DNA of 64,000 nt, taken from positions 62,001 to 126,000 of the forward strand of contig MZZL01000020.1 in assembly GCA_002749535.1 (NCBI GenBank), written 5' to 3'. Numbering within the stretch: position 1 is the first letter of the stretch; each line of letters begins with the position of its first letter. Below are positions 35,066-46,494 of this stretch, in pieces. Below the pieces are notes generated by a model, which was given only the letters and a program-made list of their open reading frames with translations, did no database searches and was not told the DNA's origin. This DNA comes from Apophysomyces variabilis (taxonomy: Eukaryota; Mucoromycota; Mucoromycetes; Mucorales; Mucoraceae). Both the position numbers and the translations under genes were made by a program.

Positions 35066-37271
35066 ATGAGTCAGAACGAAGCGAACAACTCACTTCCCGA
35101 GGCAACATCTAAGCTCTCACTTAACCCTAAAGCTGCCGAATGGAAGCCAAGCTTTACTGCAAAAGAGTTTGTTCCCAGCTGGATGGCCTCCGCACCTGCT
35201 GCTCCACCTGCCGCGGAAGCATCATCAGCAACACGTAAGCACCAACCCTATCCATAGAACCTTGTTCTTCTTACACGTCTTGTTTCGCCCCTCGATCTAG
35301 CCGCTCCACGCGTTGTAAAGCTTACTGGCACTGAACCTAAGCCTGGTAAGCTTTTCTTTTCCGGAACATATTGCACCCTGTCCGTGATCTTGATTGCTGA
35401 TTAACCCATAATGCAGCTGCGGCTCCTGCTCCCGAAAAACCTGCTGAAGCACCCAAAGCCGAACCTAAGCCTGCCGCAAAGCCTGCTTCTAAACCTGCTG
35501 CTGCTTCACCTGCTCCCAAAGCAGCAAAGAAGGAAGCTGACAAGCCCGCAGTGGCTATTGATGCTGTTCAGGAAGAGATTGCCGCTGTTGATGACGAGAT
35601 TGTAGCCGATTTATACGGAAAGGAACATTTGAACGTCGTCTTCATGGGTCACGTCGGTAAGTCGGGCGACGCGGAGTTGACATACAAAAAGAGTGAGCAA
35701 CTCAACTTGTGGATCTAGATGCCGGAAAGTCCACTATGGGTGGTAATATCCTGTATTTGACGGGTATGGTTGACAAGCGTACAATGGAGAAATACGAGAA
35801 GGAAGCCAAGGAAGCAGGCAGAGAATCCTGGTACCTTTCTTGGGCTCTTGACACAAACAACGAAGAACGAGCCAAGGGTAAAACTGTGGAGTGTGGACGT
35901 GCTTACTTCGAAACGGACAAACGTCGTTATACCATTCTGGATGCTCCCGGTCACAAGAACTATGTCCCTAGTATGATTAGTGGTGCTTCTCAAGCTGATG
36001 TGGGTGTGCTCGTTATCTCGGCTCGTAAAGGTGAATTCGAAGCTGGTTTCGAACGTGGTGGTCAGACACGTGAGCATACTATGCTTGCTAAGACTTCTGG
36101 AGTAAACAAGATGGTGGTTGTGATCAACAAGATGGACGACCCTACCATCCAATGGGACAAGGGAAGGTAATGTATAAGAAAACCAAATTGGAAGAGTGCT
36201 GGCAAAGACACGAAATTAATGCATGGACTAGATACGATGAAATCATCTCCAAACTTACTCCTTTCCTTAAGGGAACGGGTTATAACCCCAAGACTGACAT
36301 CTACTTTATGCCTGTGTCAGGCTTCACCGGTGCAAACATCAAGGATCGCTTCACTGGCTGTGACTGGTATTCCGGTGTATCCTTGTTAGAATATCTGGAC
36401 AATATGAAGACTTTGGACAGAAAGTTGAAGGCTCCATTGATGGTTCCTGTTGCTGAAAAGCACAAGGTATGTGAATATTGACTGTATTGACTGTATCTTA
36501 CTTAAATCCCCCTCTTAGGACATGGGTACCGTCATTGTTGGAAAGATTGAGTCCGGTGCTGTCAAGAAGGGTCAAAGCGTTTTGCTTATGCCTAACAAGG
36601 TATTTAGTCCGATTCTAAGTATGATTTGGTGTTTATTTCTTTTTGTTATAATAGCGCTTGACTGAAGTCACTGCCATCTTCAGTGAAACCGAAGAAGAAG
36701 TGGAACATGCCATCTGTGGTGACAACGTCCGACTCCGTCTTAAGGGTATCGAAGAAGATGTACGTATTTTACGAGGAAAATGGTTATGGGAAGAAGTCTG
36801 ACTGATGAGCTTGTTGGTTATGTAGGAAGTGTCTGCTGGTTTCATGCTTTGCGACAGAAAGAAGCCTGTTAAGACAACCACCATGTTCGAGGCTCAGCTT
36901 GCTATTTTGGAGCACAAGAACATTATTTGTGCCGGTTATACCGCTGTATTGCATCTTCACTCTGCTGTTGAAGAAATCTCGATTACTGCACTTCTTCACT
37001 TGATCGACAAGAAGACCGGTAGAAAGTCTAAGCGACCTCCTCAGTTTGTCAAGCAGGGTCAAAAGGTTATTGCTAGAATTGAGACAGCTGGTCCTATTTG
37101 TATTGAAACCTTTGAGGATTATCCTCAGTTGGGTCGCTTCACTGTGCGCGATGAAGGTAGGGTGGATGATGAGCAAATTAGGGAATGGTATTTGTTTAAT
37201 GCGATATACTAGGCAAAACCATTGCTGTTGGCAGAGTCACCAAGGTCTTGGAAGTCGAGAGTTCTGAATGA
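35066..37271 (+). CDS. SUP35: Translation termination factor eRF3 (GTPase), 570 aa
   Basis: Exons 35066-35234, 35301-35345, 35417-35656, 35719-36166, 36232-36466, 36519-36599, 36655-36759, 36826-37156 and 37213-37271 give 570 residues. The GTPase domain starts near residue 149 with GHVDAGKST, then DAPGHKNYV, NKMD and a SGFTGAN G5 region; beta-barrel domains 2 and 3 follow to the C-terminus. eRF3 binds eRF1 and uses GTP to drive peptide release at stop codons. The N-terminus has overlapping PAM2-like motifs (L19-N-P-K-A-A-E-W-K-P28 and A32-K-E-F-V-P37) for binding poly(A)-binding protein. An Ala/Pro/Lys-rich linker follows. There is no Gln/Asn-rich prion-type domain as in budding yeast. AATAAA lies at 37447-37452, 176 bases after the stop. 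Confidence 0.97.
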
Positions 37272-39142
37272 TTCGAAGACCGCCCTGGAGGGCTAAGTTC
37301 GGTCAAAAAATAAAACTGGCCCTTCGCCAATCGTTCCAAATCCTTCCAAAGTAAAGCCAAGCAAGTGGATCAACTGGCCAAATGACTCCGGAACAATTGT
37401 TGTCCGATAGTGTGTCTCTATGCTTTTGTTTCCTTGTTTGGTTTGTAATAAACAGTAAATGAATACCTTCTTTCTTCTATCATTAAGAAGAAAAGAATTT
37501 TGTTATACTAAGGAAACCTGGCCAAAAAGGTCAAATGGAGAATGGGCGGACTGGACCGTAGCAAGAAAAGGATGTGTATCTTTATCGCAAATGTGTGGAT
37601 CATGATGATGGAAATACATTGATTTTTGAATAACGTACCTAATGAGGGACCGGTTCAGCAACACCTTGTTCATGCATAACCACAGAGCGTGTCACTCTGC
37701 TATCTTCATAGAGACACTGGACGTTTTTTGATTTGTCAGCGCGCGAAAAATTGTCACTTATACAGCGTTTCAACAGCTATGGCGAGTGTTCCTCATATCC
37801 ATTGTGTCTAGAGAGTCGTACATACACCATGGATTCATTGGTGAAGTTCACCTTTGGAACGTTGTTTTGGAGCCAAAGAGAGTACAAAAGGATATGTCAT
37901 GCATTACAATATCGAAGCTTGGCGCAAACCCCGCTGATTTTCTTCCTCCGCTTCTGTGGCACTTCCTCTTCCGTAGTCAGTAGTACACGGAAAGGAAGAC
38001 GCACGGAAACAAGGTTTAGAAGACGGTTGTTTAGGGTCAGAGGCTATTCATTACCATTTCGTTATGGTAGCGGCAGCAGAGATACTAGTAATAGATTCCT
38101 ATCTTTGTTGCGTTGCTCGTGCGGTCAAAGGCAGGCAAAAAAATCCTATTTCTTTTGAGGAAAAGGCGACCGCGCCTTTCCGTTTAGTAATCAGATCCAA
38201 TGGGATCACGACCTTGAATACCCGACTTGCTGCTTCGTCTCTCTAAGTCCTCGTGGATTATTTATGGTTCATTCCCGTTTAGTCATGTTACTTGCAGAGG
38301 GTGCGATCTTGGTATTTCAAGCGGGCGAAAAGTAGAGTAGAGCAAGTAAAACAATGAAGGATCTTTTCTCTGTTGCCTCCGAGGATCGGATAGAGTGGGA
38401 AGTTTGTCTGTCTCTGACACGCATGCACATTCTGTCTTTCTATGCTTAATCACCTTTTCTAAACTTGTCTTACATGGCAATGCTGCTTTTTTCAATACTG
38501 TACCTACCCAGACCTTTCAATTTCTTTGTGGTACAGTATCGTTCAAGTAAGAAAATCTTGTGAAATCTGATTATCTATCTTGATTTCGAAATTGGAATCT
38601 TTTGTTTATCCCAAACTTGGCATTTTTTGATTTACTGTCATCCTTGCCTTATTCTTCCTATGTTTGAATAGCATACTAGATCCATGATGGAAAAACGGTT
38701 CGTTCATGTATCCCGTTTTTCTACCGGTAAACGGCTGAAGGTTTTAGCTTACATTCCCCAAAGTTGTTTCATCCCTTCATACTATATGCTAACTTTTTTT
38801 TTACAATCCAATCCTTTAGAGGAAACAGGGAACTTTTTTTGTTTGATGGCATCATTGTTTTTGGGAAGCCGAATGCTAGATTTCTCTCCATTTGCACGTG
38901 TCAATGCCGGAAAGAACGTGTGACCCAATATGCGGGGTTGGGCCGTGGCCCTGTTACCGTGAGAAGGAAGACTAAGGAATTTGCTTAGCAGCAACAAAAA
39001 AGAAATATCGTATCTTTTTTTATAGTTAAAAACAAATGTGAGGAATGAGATAGAAAAAGAGACTATTAAGGAAGGGAAACAAATGAAGATGTTTGTTTTT
39101 TGGTTGTGTGCGTGTTTTTTGAGGTTTTTGATTTTATGTTTT
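37272..39142. other. Intergenic (1.9 kb), no supported gene
   Basis: Contains the eRF3 polyadenylation signal. A 141-codon frame at 37733-38158 has no motif and an overlapping alternative frame. Convergent with the isocitrate dehydrogenase gene. Confidence 0.6.
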
Positions 39143-40855
39143 TTACAAAGAAGGGCGAGCTCTAATGGAGGCCAACTTGTCAGCAATCTGCTGAAGGAAT
39201 TCTTCAGTGGTGGAATAGTGTTCGCGCGTCATGCTAAAGTTAATTTTTTGTAATACGAAGAAAGAGAGAGAGAAAGCGCATATTATCAGTTGTCTGACAT
39301 AACCCTAAATTTGTATAGAGAGAGCCACTTACTTTTTCCCGTAGATAATCAATGCCAAATCTTTAGTCATTTTCTTGTCCACCTCAATCGTTTCGATACA
39401 AGCTCTTTCAAGATCTCTGGTAAACTGGGCAAGATCGGGATTGTTATCTAATTTCGCACGATGTGCCAGACCTCGGGTCCAGGCAAAGATGGACGCAATC
39501 GGATTGGTGGATGTCGCATTACCCTACATCATATGGAAAAAAAAAAAGTTTTGCATGTCAGAAGAGAAAACCCCGCTCCGTAACCATGGCACCCCGCTTA
39601 AACTGAATAGCCTTCCCTTTTTCTGTTACCTTTTGATGTTCCCGATAATGTCTTGTCACCGTACCGTGGGCCGCCTCAGCCTCCACCGTCTGACCGTCAG
39701 GCGTGTAAAGGACGGATGTCATAAGGCCTAATGAACCATACCCCTGAGCAATAATGTCCGATTGAACATCACCATCATAGTTCTTTGTAGCCCAGACAAA
39801 ACCACCCTTCGATTTCAAAGCTTGGGCTACCATGTCATCGATCAAACGATGCTCGTACCAAATGCCGGCGGCTTCAAACTGAGACTTGTACTGAGCCTCG
39901 TAAATGTCTTCGAAAATGTCTTTGAAACGACCATCATAGGCTTTCAGAATGGTATTCTTGGTACTCAAGTACAATGGCATCTTGCGGTCAATGGCCATGC
40001 GGAAACAAGCATGGGCAAAACCTTCAATGGACTCGTCGGTATTGTACATGGCCATACCGACGCCTCCAGACCTTTCAAAGTTAAACACTTCAAATTTCTT
40101 CACGGCAGAACCATCGGCAGGGGTAAAGACGACTTCAAATTTGCCGGGACCTTGAGCCACGAAATCAGTAGCACGATACTAAAATAAAAATAATTTTTTT
40201 GGTTATGCACTCCAAGGAGAATAAACCCATCCTATCTTTCTTTTTTTGTTTTTGGCTTTACCTGATCACCATGAGCATGACGACCAATAATGATGGGTTC
40301 TGTCCATCCAGGAACAAGTCGAGGAAGTGTCTCCAGAACAATGGGTTCACGGAAAACGGTACCATTCAAAATATTTCGGATAGTGCCGTTAGGGGATTTC
40401 CACATCTTCTTGAGCTTGAATTCTGAATCAACCCGTTTTCAATACCAGACATCCCCGCTTTTCTTTCTTTCTTCCCAATCTACCCCATTTTTTTTTTGGT
40501 ATGGATTGTCCTTACCTTCTACACGAGCCTCATCGGGAGTTATCGTGGCACATTTGATACCAACATTGTACTTTTTGATGGCCTCCGCAGCATCAACAGT
40601 GACCTGATCATCTGTCTATATAGGAATATTGTCTTCTTTTTTAATCATTGATGTTCCTTTGTGGGGAAGAGATGCGGGAACCAGTAGGGCGAAACTTACA
40701 GCATCACGGTTCTGCACGCTCAAGTCAAAGTACTTGATGTCCAAATCCAAGTAAGGGAAAATAAGCTTTTCCTTGATGAATTGCCAAATGATTCTGGTCA
40801 TTTCATCGCCATCAAGGTCAACAACGGGATTCTTAACAACAATTTTGCTTGGCAT
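39143..40855 (-). CDS. NADP-dependent isocitrate dehydrogenase, cytosolic type, 415 aa
   Basis: Exons 40855-40700, 40615-40516, 40422-40262, 40178-39630, 39523-39333 and 39233-39143 give 415 residues, matching cytosolic NADP-IDH in length (human IDH1 is 414). It starts [20 protein letters not shown] with no presequence. Recognisable segments include [27 protein letters not shown]-type active-site neighbours, [17 protein letters not shown] and [17 protein letters not shown]. The enzyme oxidatively decarboxylates isocitrate to 2-oxoglutarate and supplies NADPH. The C-terminus ends ARPSL without a clear peroxisomal signal; -PSL resembles but does not match SKL. The first two exons occur a second time upstream across an N (40949-41361), so the true promoter is probably that of the second copy. 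Confidence 0.95.
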
Positions 40856-41361
40856 GGTTTGTATTTGATCAAAGAAAAAAAAAAAATAACGATGGATCGT
40901 ATAATAAAGAAACAGGAAGAGGGGAGGTATAAACCAACATGATTAAGNCCTTCTACACGAGCCTCATCGGGAGTTATCGTGGCACATTTGATACCAACAT
41001 TGTACTTTTTGATGGCCTCCGCAGCATCAACAGTGACCTGATCATCTGTCTATATAGGAATATTGTCTTCTTTTTTAATCATTGATGTTCCTTTGTGGGG
41101 AAGAGATGCGGGAACCAGTAGGGCGAAACTTACAGCATCACGGTTCTGCACGCTCAAGTCAAAGTACTTGATGTCCAAATCCAAGTAAGGGAAAATAAGC
41201 TTTTCCTTGATGAATTGCCAAATGATTCTGGTCATTTCATCGCCATCAAGGTCAACAACGGGATTCTTAACAACAATTTTGCTTGGCATGGTTTGTATTT
41301 GATCAAAGAAAAAAAAAAAATAACGATGGATCGTATAATAAAGAAACAGGAAGAGGGGAGG
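40515..41361. repeat. 413-bp exact duplication around a single N (assembly junction)
   Basis: Bases 40515-40927 and 40949-41361 appear identical, including poly-A run lengths (offset 434). Between them are 20 unrelated bases and one N at 40948, the only ambiguous base in the window. This is most simply two contig ends covering the same locus that were not merged. Confidence 0.9.
40950..41289 (-). pseudogene. Second copy of isocitrate dehydrogenase exons 1-2
   Basis: Exon 1 copy 41289-41134 and exon 2 copy 41049-40950 are identical to those of the full gene and stop at the N. The copy carries unique upstream DNA (from 41362) that may be the genuine leader. It is a partial gene only because of the junction; it is probably not a biological pseudogene. 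Confidence 0.8.
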
Positions 41362-41863
41362 GGTAATTAGAGTACCAGAAGAGTAATAAAAAAAAAAATA
41401 AAAAAGAAAGAGAGAGAAATGAAACCAAAACCTGGTGACCAACAATTAGGCATATATATACCTTTTTTTTTTACAGGATACTATATTCATGTTTTTGCTA
41501 GATGATCTAAAAGAGGTAAAAGCATTATCTTTCCCTTTGCTTATAAGTTTAAACCTCGACAAACTGAAATTATGACAAATGGCCATTACACAAATCGTCC
41601 CTGAAATCCTTTTACCGTCAAACTTTCCGTAGACTTCCATAACCCAAAAAACTATATATTTTTTTTTAGCTCATTTATCATCGTAACTCCCCCCAATGAC
41701 GATGTCCAATAAACCTTAACCTTACATTACTTTCCCCGCAACCATACGTGCCAAAAAAAAAAAAAAAAAAGGGAAAGGCCGCCGCATGAGGAAAAAAAAC
41801 AGAGCAGAAAAATGCAAAAGCGGCGATTAAAAAATTTCCGATTGGCCAAAATGCAAAAGAAAG

Positions 41864-41936
41864 CGCCCGGTGGGGGGCTCGAACCCCCGACATTTGGATT
41901 AAAAGTCCAACGCTCTACCGACTGAGCTAACCGGGC
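41864..41936 (-). tRNA. tRNA-Lys (anticodon UUU), intronless
   Basis: 73 nt. The acceptor arm GCCCGGT pairs perfectly with ACCGGGC. The D arm is GCTC/GAGC. The anticodon stem TTGGA/TCCAA carries the loop CTTTTAA, giving anticodon TTT. The T arm has GGGGG/CCCCC with loop TTCGAGC. The discriminator base is G. No CCA is encoded, as expected in eukaryotes. Internal A and B boxes (TAGCTCAGTCGG and GGTTCGAGCCC) are intact, so transcription by RNA polymerase III is expected. A poly-T-type terminator (T-rich run on the minus strand, 41814-41840 region) lies downstream. Confidence 0.97.
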
Positions 41937-42872
41937 TTGCTTCGAATGACACGGTGTGTAGCGGATGCAGGCGAAACTACCACTTGTACTATTAGAACGC
42001 AAGAACATTAAAAAGGAAAGAGGCAGTAGAAAGACACAGAATGGTGAAGGTCTCGATGTCCTAGCTTGCGTGGTTGACGAGATATCCGATCACGAAGTTT
42101 TGCCGAAGTTTTGCCGAAGTTTTATCACTTAGTTGATTATCGATCTGTGTGACTCTAGTTTTTTATTTCTTTTTTTTTGACAACTAAACCCAGCACCGCA
42201 CAATAATATTAGACAATAACTTAGCGGCAAATAAACAACAATCTCTTTTACCTCAAAAAGATTTTCACTATTAAATCGAGTAATTTGTTCAGCTCGCTAC
42301 ACCTTTATCAATAGAATTAGCAGTATTGCTAAGGCAACCAGCATCATTATTACGACAGTAGCATATAGCAAGCAGTTATTGGCAGTTACAGATAGCAGCA
42401 ATAAGAACTCTAATACCTCACGTGTCACGAATATCGTTGATGTTAAACCCTTAAGAGACTTAACACCTTGTTGAAAATTGTCATGATAAGTAGCAGATGC
42501 TGTTAGATTTTTAGTATTACTCAATATTTTTTAAGAGAATATATTTTACTTAAAGCTTTTAAGTTATCTTCTTTCTCCTTTAATGTCAAAAGACAAAAAA
42601 ACTATAGCTTTATTATAAAGAGCAATGAATATTATTAAGAAATTATATTTTACTAATTATTCAGCAATTTTAAAATAAGCCTTATATATGTTTAACTTTT
42701 TGATGTCTTGAATACAATATAACTTTAGTACTCAATACAAACTATTTTCTTTAATAACAGTATATGTTAGAAAGTATTAAGAACTATTAAGAACTCTTGT
42801 TAAGTTTTAAATATTATAATTTGCTTTAATTTTTTTTTTGCTACTTTAACTTGACTAAAATTTTTAAAAGGT
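41937..42872. other. AT-rich stretch upstream of the tRNA
   Basis: An 11-bp unit (gaagttttgcc) is repeated in tandem at 42094-42126. A 75-codon minus-strand frame at 42524-42297 ends in a hydrophobic segment of about 25 residues (LLYATVVIMMLVALAILLIL) but matches no family I know. Composition turns strongly AT-rich from about 42500. Confidence 0.5.
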
Positions 42873-43098
42873 AAAGCTTGGAATTTGGCCCAGCCTGACA
42901 GAATTTCTGCTGGGCGGCCTTAATGGGCCAGATTCTGAGCCATAAAATTGGCCTGCCTAATATGGCCTGCCTAAGTTGGCCCACAGGTCAATGGGCCTAT
43001 CTTAGTGCAATAGGCCTAGTGTGCCAGGTTCTGGGTTAAGATCTTGGCCCAGCCCAGTTATGACCTGACCGGTTAAGGCCCACCCATTTCAAGCTCTA
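42873..43098. mobile_element. MITE-like short insertion, about 226 bp, with 9-bp target duplication
   Basis: A GC-richer block sits in AT-rich DNA. Its ends form imperfect inverted repeats (AGCTTGGAAT at 42875-42884 against the reverse complement of ATTTCAAGCT at 43086-43095, 9 of 10 matching). It is flanked by a perfect direct repeat TTAAAAGGT (42864-42872 and 43099-43107). Inside are many GGCCCA/TGGGCC motifs and a direct repeat TGGCCTGCCTAA (42949-42960, 42963-42974). It has no coding capacity. A 9-bp duplication is typical of Mutator-like transposition; the class assignment is inference. Confidence 0.65.
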
Positions 43099-43107
43099 TT
43101 AAAAGGT

Positions 43108-45253
43108 TACTGAATTTCTCTTTTATTTATGAGATACAATATTTTTCCTTCTTAATCTGTTGTAAAAGACTAAAATCTATTCTAAAATAACCTATAATAT
43201 TCTATATTTATTTATCTTTAATCCATCAATAAAGTCATTAACCCTTAGTTTGATATTGATCTTCAAAGGCAAATATAATATTTCTAAGCAAAACGTCGGT
43301 ATCAATTCTAAAAAGCGGAGTAAGATCTTACATGCTTAGTTTTTTTTTTGGTACTTTTGGCCCTCGTTGCTTTTTGGCAGAAGGTTATGTTGTGAAAAAT
43401 GCTAACAAGTGAAATGGAGGTCAGAGGCGTCTTGATTGGTAACATGATGTTGCAGAATCTTTTAGATGTTGAGAGAATGGTAAACAACATCTTGAATCGG
43501 ATGAATCGTGCAAACGTGTCCCTCTCATTCCAAAATGTTATTATTATTGACAGAATCTGACTCGCCATCTCAGTACGACATATATTTTCTAATATCCGGA
43601 AGACTTCTCATAACGGGACCAATATACTTAATAACGTGTAGACGAGGAGCGAAAATATGGAACTCATTTAATGCGCAGGAAACGGGATCGAAGGTGACAG
43701 AGATAGAAAGATAGGGCGGATCAGTACGTTTGGATGCAGGTGACAAGATGGTTATCGCCAGTATGGCCAGATTGAAACGGGCACTGTCATGGGTTTTCCA
43801 GGTGACATCGATGCAATGACTACGTTCATTTTTTGATGTTGGATGAAAGATCCCCTTCGGAAAACGTGTAGACTAGGACACTTTATCTTATTTTGTCATT
43901 CCATGCCAATGTCGCCTTAGACTTGATCTGTTGGACACAATCGCGCTGAAAGATCAACATGTGGTCAACTTCATTATGGAAGGCTTGCTAAATGTCACAG
44001 ATGCTATGTATATAACTTAAGGATCAGACTCTGCTGATGGAACTTCCTGCGTCCGTCGTTTGGTAGACTTCAATTTCCCCGTCACTTACTGCCCTAAGGT
44101 CAAGGGAGCATCAACGAACAGTTTAGGTCCAAAGCGATCAGATTCTGCACATTCATCTCTATGGCACATGTTGTAGATCCCATTAAGTTGATCTTTTTAT
44201 ATAGCGGATAATAGCAGCTGGATTATAACGAAGTTCTCCCCGACAAAGAACTTGTTGTTTATAAGGGAAGCAAGGTGCGATTTATGGGCGAAACGGCTGT
44301 GGAATATGGGACATATTTAGTTTGCTTTTAGTGGGGTCTAAGTCTTTTGCTGGGTGCAGTCTTGTAAAACTGGAATGTCATTGTGAGCGATGGCCTTCCT
44401 TTAGATACAAAGTTCGTTTGTCCTGCCAGTCTAAAAACATTCAAATGATGTTTTGATATGTTTTACCCTATTGAATCCAGCGTATGATTTTGCTTTTTGA
44501 TTTTTGCTCATGTTAAGAGCCAGATGAACTAAATAACAAGTATTGATCACATCTTGTCCACCTTTCTATACAAATATGTTGGCAAGGGAAAGAAAGCCTT
44601 GTGATATGGGTCGATGATATGAATTGATCTATCTACTATGAATCATCACGCAGCAACCTTGCATTGCCTACTCAATGTCTAAAACTTTACATTGGCGGAA
44701 ACAAGTGCCGATAGGAGATATGTTAACATTGAAAACTGCTTTTATAGTTTCCACCGTCTTTAGTTAAAAGTCTCAAAGATCATTGGTTCAAACAAACTAG
44801 CTGACTATGCGAACGAAGCTAAGCAAGAGAAAAGGGTTATCGCAAAGCATAGCTTCCATGTCAAATTATGTGTAGCATTATGATACTCGTTTATGTGCAT
44901 TACATGGCTTTACTTTCAACTGTTTGTCTCGCACGTTCACATGAACATCCCTATTTTGGTAGCAATCAAGCTTAGAACTCGGATATTTGGGCTACAAAGA
45001 CCTGGCATTTTCTCCCAGAGAACATGGATGCTTTGATATCGTACATACAAAGATAGCTTAACATAAATTTCAAAACTTGACAAGAGTAAGCAACAATATA
45101 AATCGCTCCACATGCTCAAAAAAAAGAAATCACAGGGATTGTTTAATGGCAACAGGGCTAGGATGATGAACAAAAAAACCAAAAAAAAAGTAAAGCGACA
45201 GTATCTGTATGTCTGTGTGTATGCATGCTTGGCTAACTGTCGGTCATGATTGT
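43108..45253. other. AT-rich to mixed stretch with possible decayed coding sequence
   Basis: From about 43700 to 44800 (+) a degraded reading pattern can be followed with several stops and frame changes (for example a segment reading DLLDTIALKDQHVVNFIMEG near 43925). I could not assign it to a family. Frames on both strands remain short. No intact gene is supported. Confidence 0.4.
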
Positions 45254-46494
45254 TTATACCAAAACACCATCATCGGTATCATTATCGCTGTGTTTCGATC
45301 CTTCATCATATGAGTCTCCGATTGAGGCATTTTGTCTGTCTTTCTCCTTTTCTTCTTTGATAGGATCGAGATTTTCGTTCGTAACTGTCACATTGTCTAC
45401 AGACTCAGCGATGTAGTTATCATGATTGTGCTGCATGGCGGAACACGAGTGGACTTCCTCTTCATCATCGCTTGCATAAGAGGTTGTTTGTATCTCCTCT
45501 GATTCGTCTTCTGTAGTGGAGAGACCACTATTTAAGAGAATAGAATAAGTCCAAATTCATTTTTTCCAAAGAACGTCCAAAAGAATGAAATAGGTTTCAC
45601 CTTTTGAAGTAATTCGGTGCTCTCTCCTTATGTTCAACGTAACGAACCATGTTTGCCACAATATCCGCTGTAGATTGCATGGTGGCACAGGTGGTTATCA
45701 GCATATCTTTGAGTTTCAAAATCTCTTGTTCCACGGATGGCATAGGTGTTGTAGCGGTGGAAGCATCCATAAAGAGCACACGTGAGGATTTGTTGGCGGC
45801 CTTCTTTGTCGTCTTTTTCTTGGTAGCATTATCTTCTTTCATGTTCACATTAATAAGCAGCATCACATCCATACAGTGAGCATTCTCATCTACGGGTGAA
45901 GCGGCGAATTCGATAGCATCACGAAATTCTAAGGCATTGGTTAAAGTGACTTTGTCTCCTTCTTTATCCATGTAAGTAAGGGTAATAGATTGGACATTCG
46001 GAAAGTGAAATGCTGTTTTGATCTAATTAAAGCAAATGCATAAGAAAAAGCCATGACCATCGTTTTCCCTCCTGGATAAACGCTGCGCCTCTCTCTCTTT
46101 AAAAGGTTTTGTTCTAAGCAGAAAATGCTCTCTCTCTCATTACCTTCCTACGAAGCTTTGGAAAGGTGACCAAGTCTTTCTTGGGTATTCCTTGTTGAGG
46201 ATAACGGTATACAAAAAGGTGGATTTCGGAGGTGATCTCATGGTAAACTTTAATCACCAAGCGTTTATCAGAGGCTGAATTTGTTGTTTTGGGTGACATG
46301 GAGGAGGCTTTCAACAGAGCCACCTCTTCTTTTAAAGCGAAGACTGCATTTGTTAACTTTGTCTTCTCTTCCCTCCATTTCTTCAATTCTTCTTCCTACA
46401 GAACGAAGAAAAGGACGAGGACATCTTAGATGAGTTGCACTTATAGCAATTTTTGACGTACCATGGAAGAACTGCATCCTGTCTGAAAAGCCAT
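45254..46494 (-). CDS. Coiled-coil plus PB1-domain protein, 326 aa
   Basis: Exons 46494-46462, 46395-46144, 46022-45601 and 45527-45254 give 326 residues. Residues 12-42 form a short coiled coil (EEELKKWREEKTKL...). Residues 56-138 fit a PB1 domain: RLVIKVYHEI first strand, then the acidic OPCA-type segment YMDKEGDKVTLTNALEFRDA. A Lys-rich stretch (KKKTTKKAANKSSR), a helical segment and an acidic Ser/Asp/Glu-rich C-terminus follow. PB1 domains pair front-to-back in signalling scaffolds (for example Cdc24-Bem1, NBR1/p62). No kinase or zinc finger is attached, so the protein is probably an adaptor; partners are unknown. Divergent from CK2 alpha, with 985 bases between starts. Confidence 0.8.

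Noticed and set aside
41290..41445. N-terminal extension of isocitrate dehydrogenase in the second copy
   Set aside because: Low-complexity Phe/Tyr-rich translation of the 5' leader; the family starts at MPSKIVV.
41727..42008. 93-codon minus-strand frame reading through the tRNA gene
   Set aside because: It is a translation of the tRNA-Lys sequence (the SVERWTFNPNVGGSSPPPG-type string is a classic artefact).
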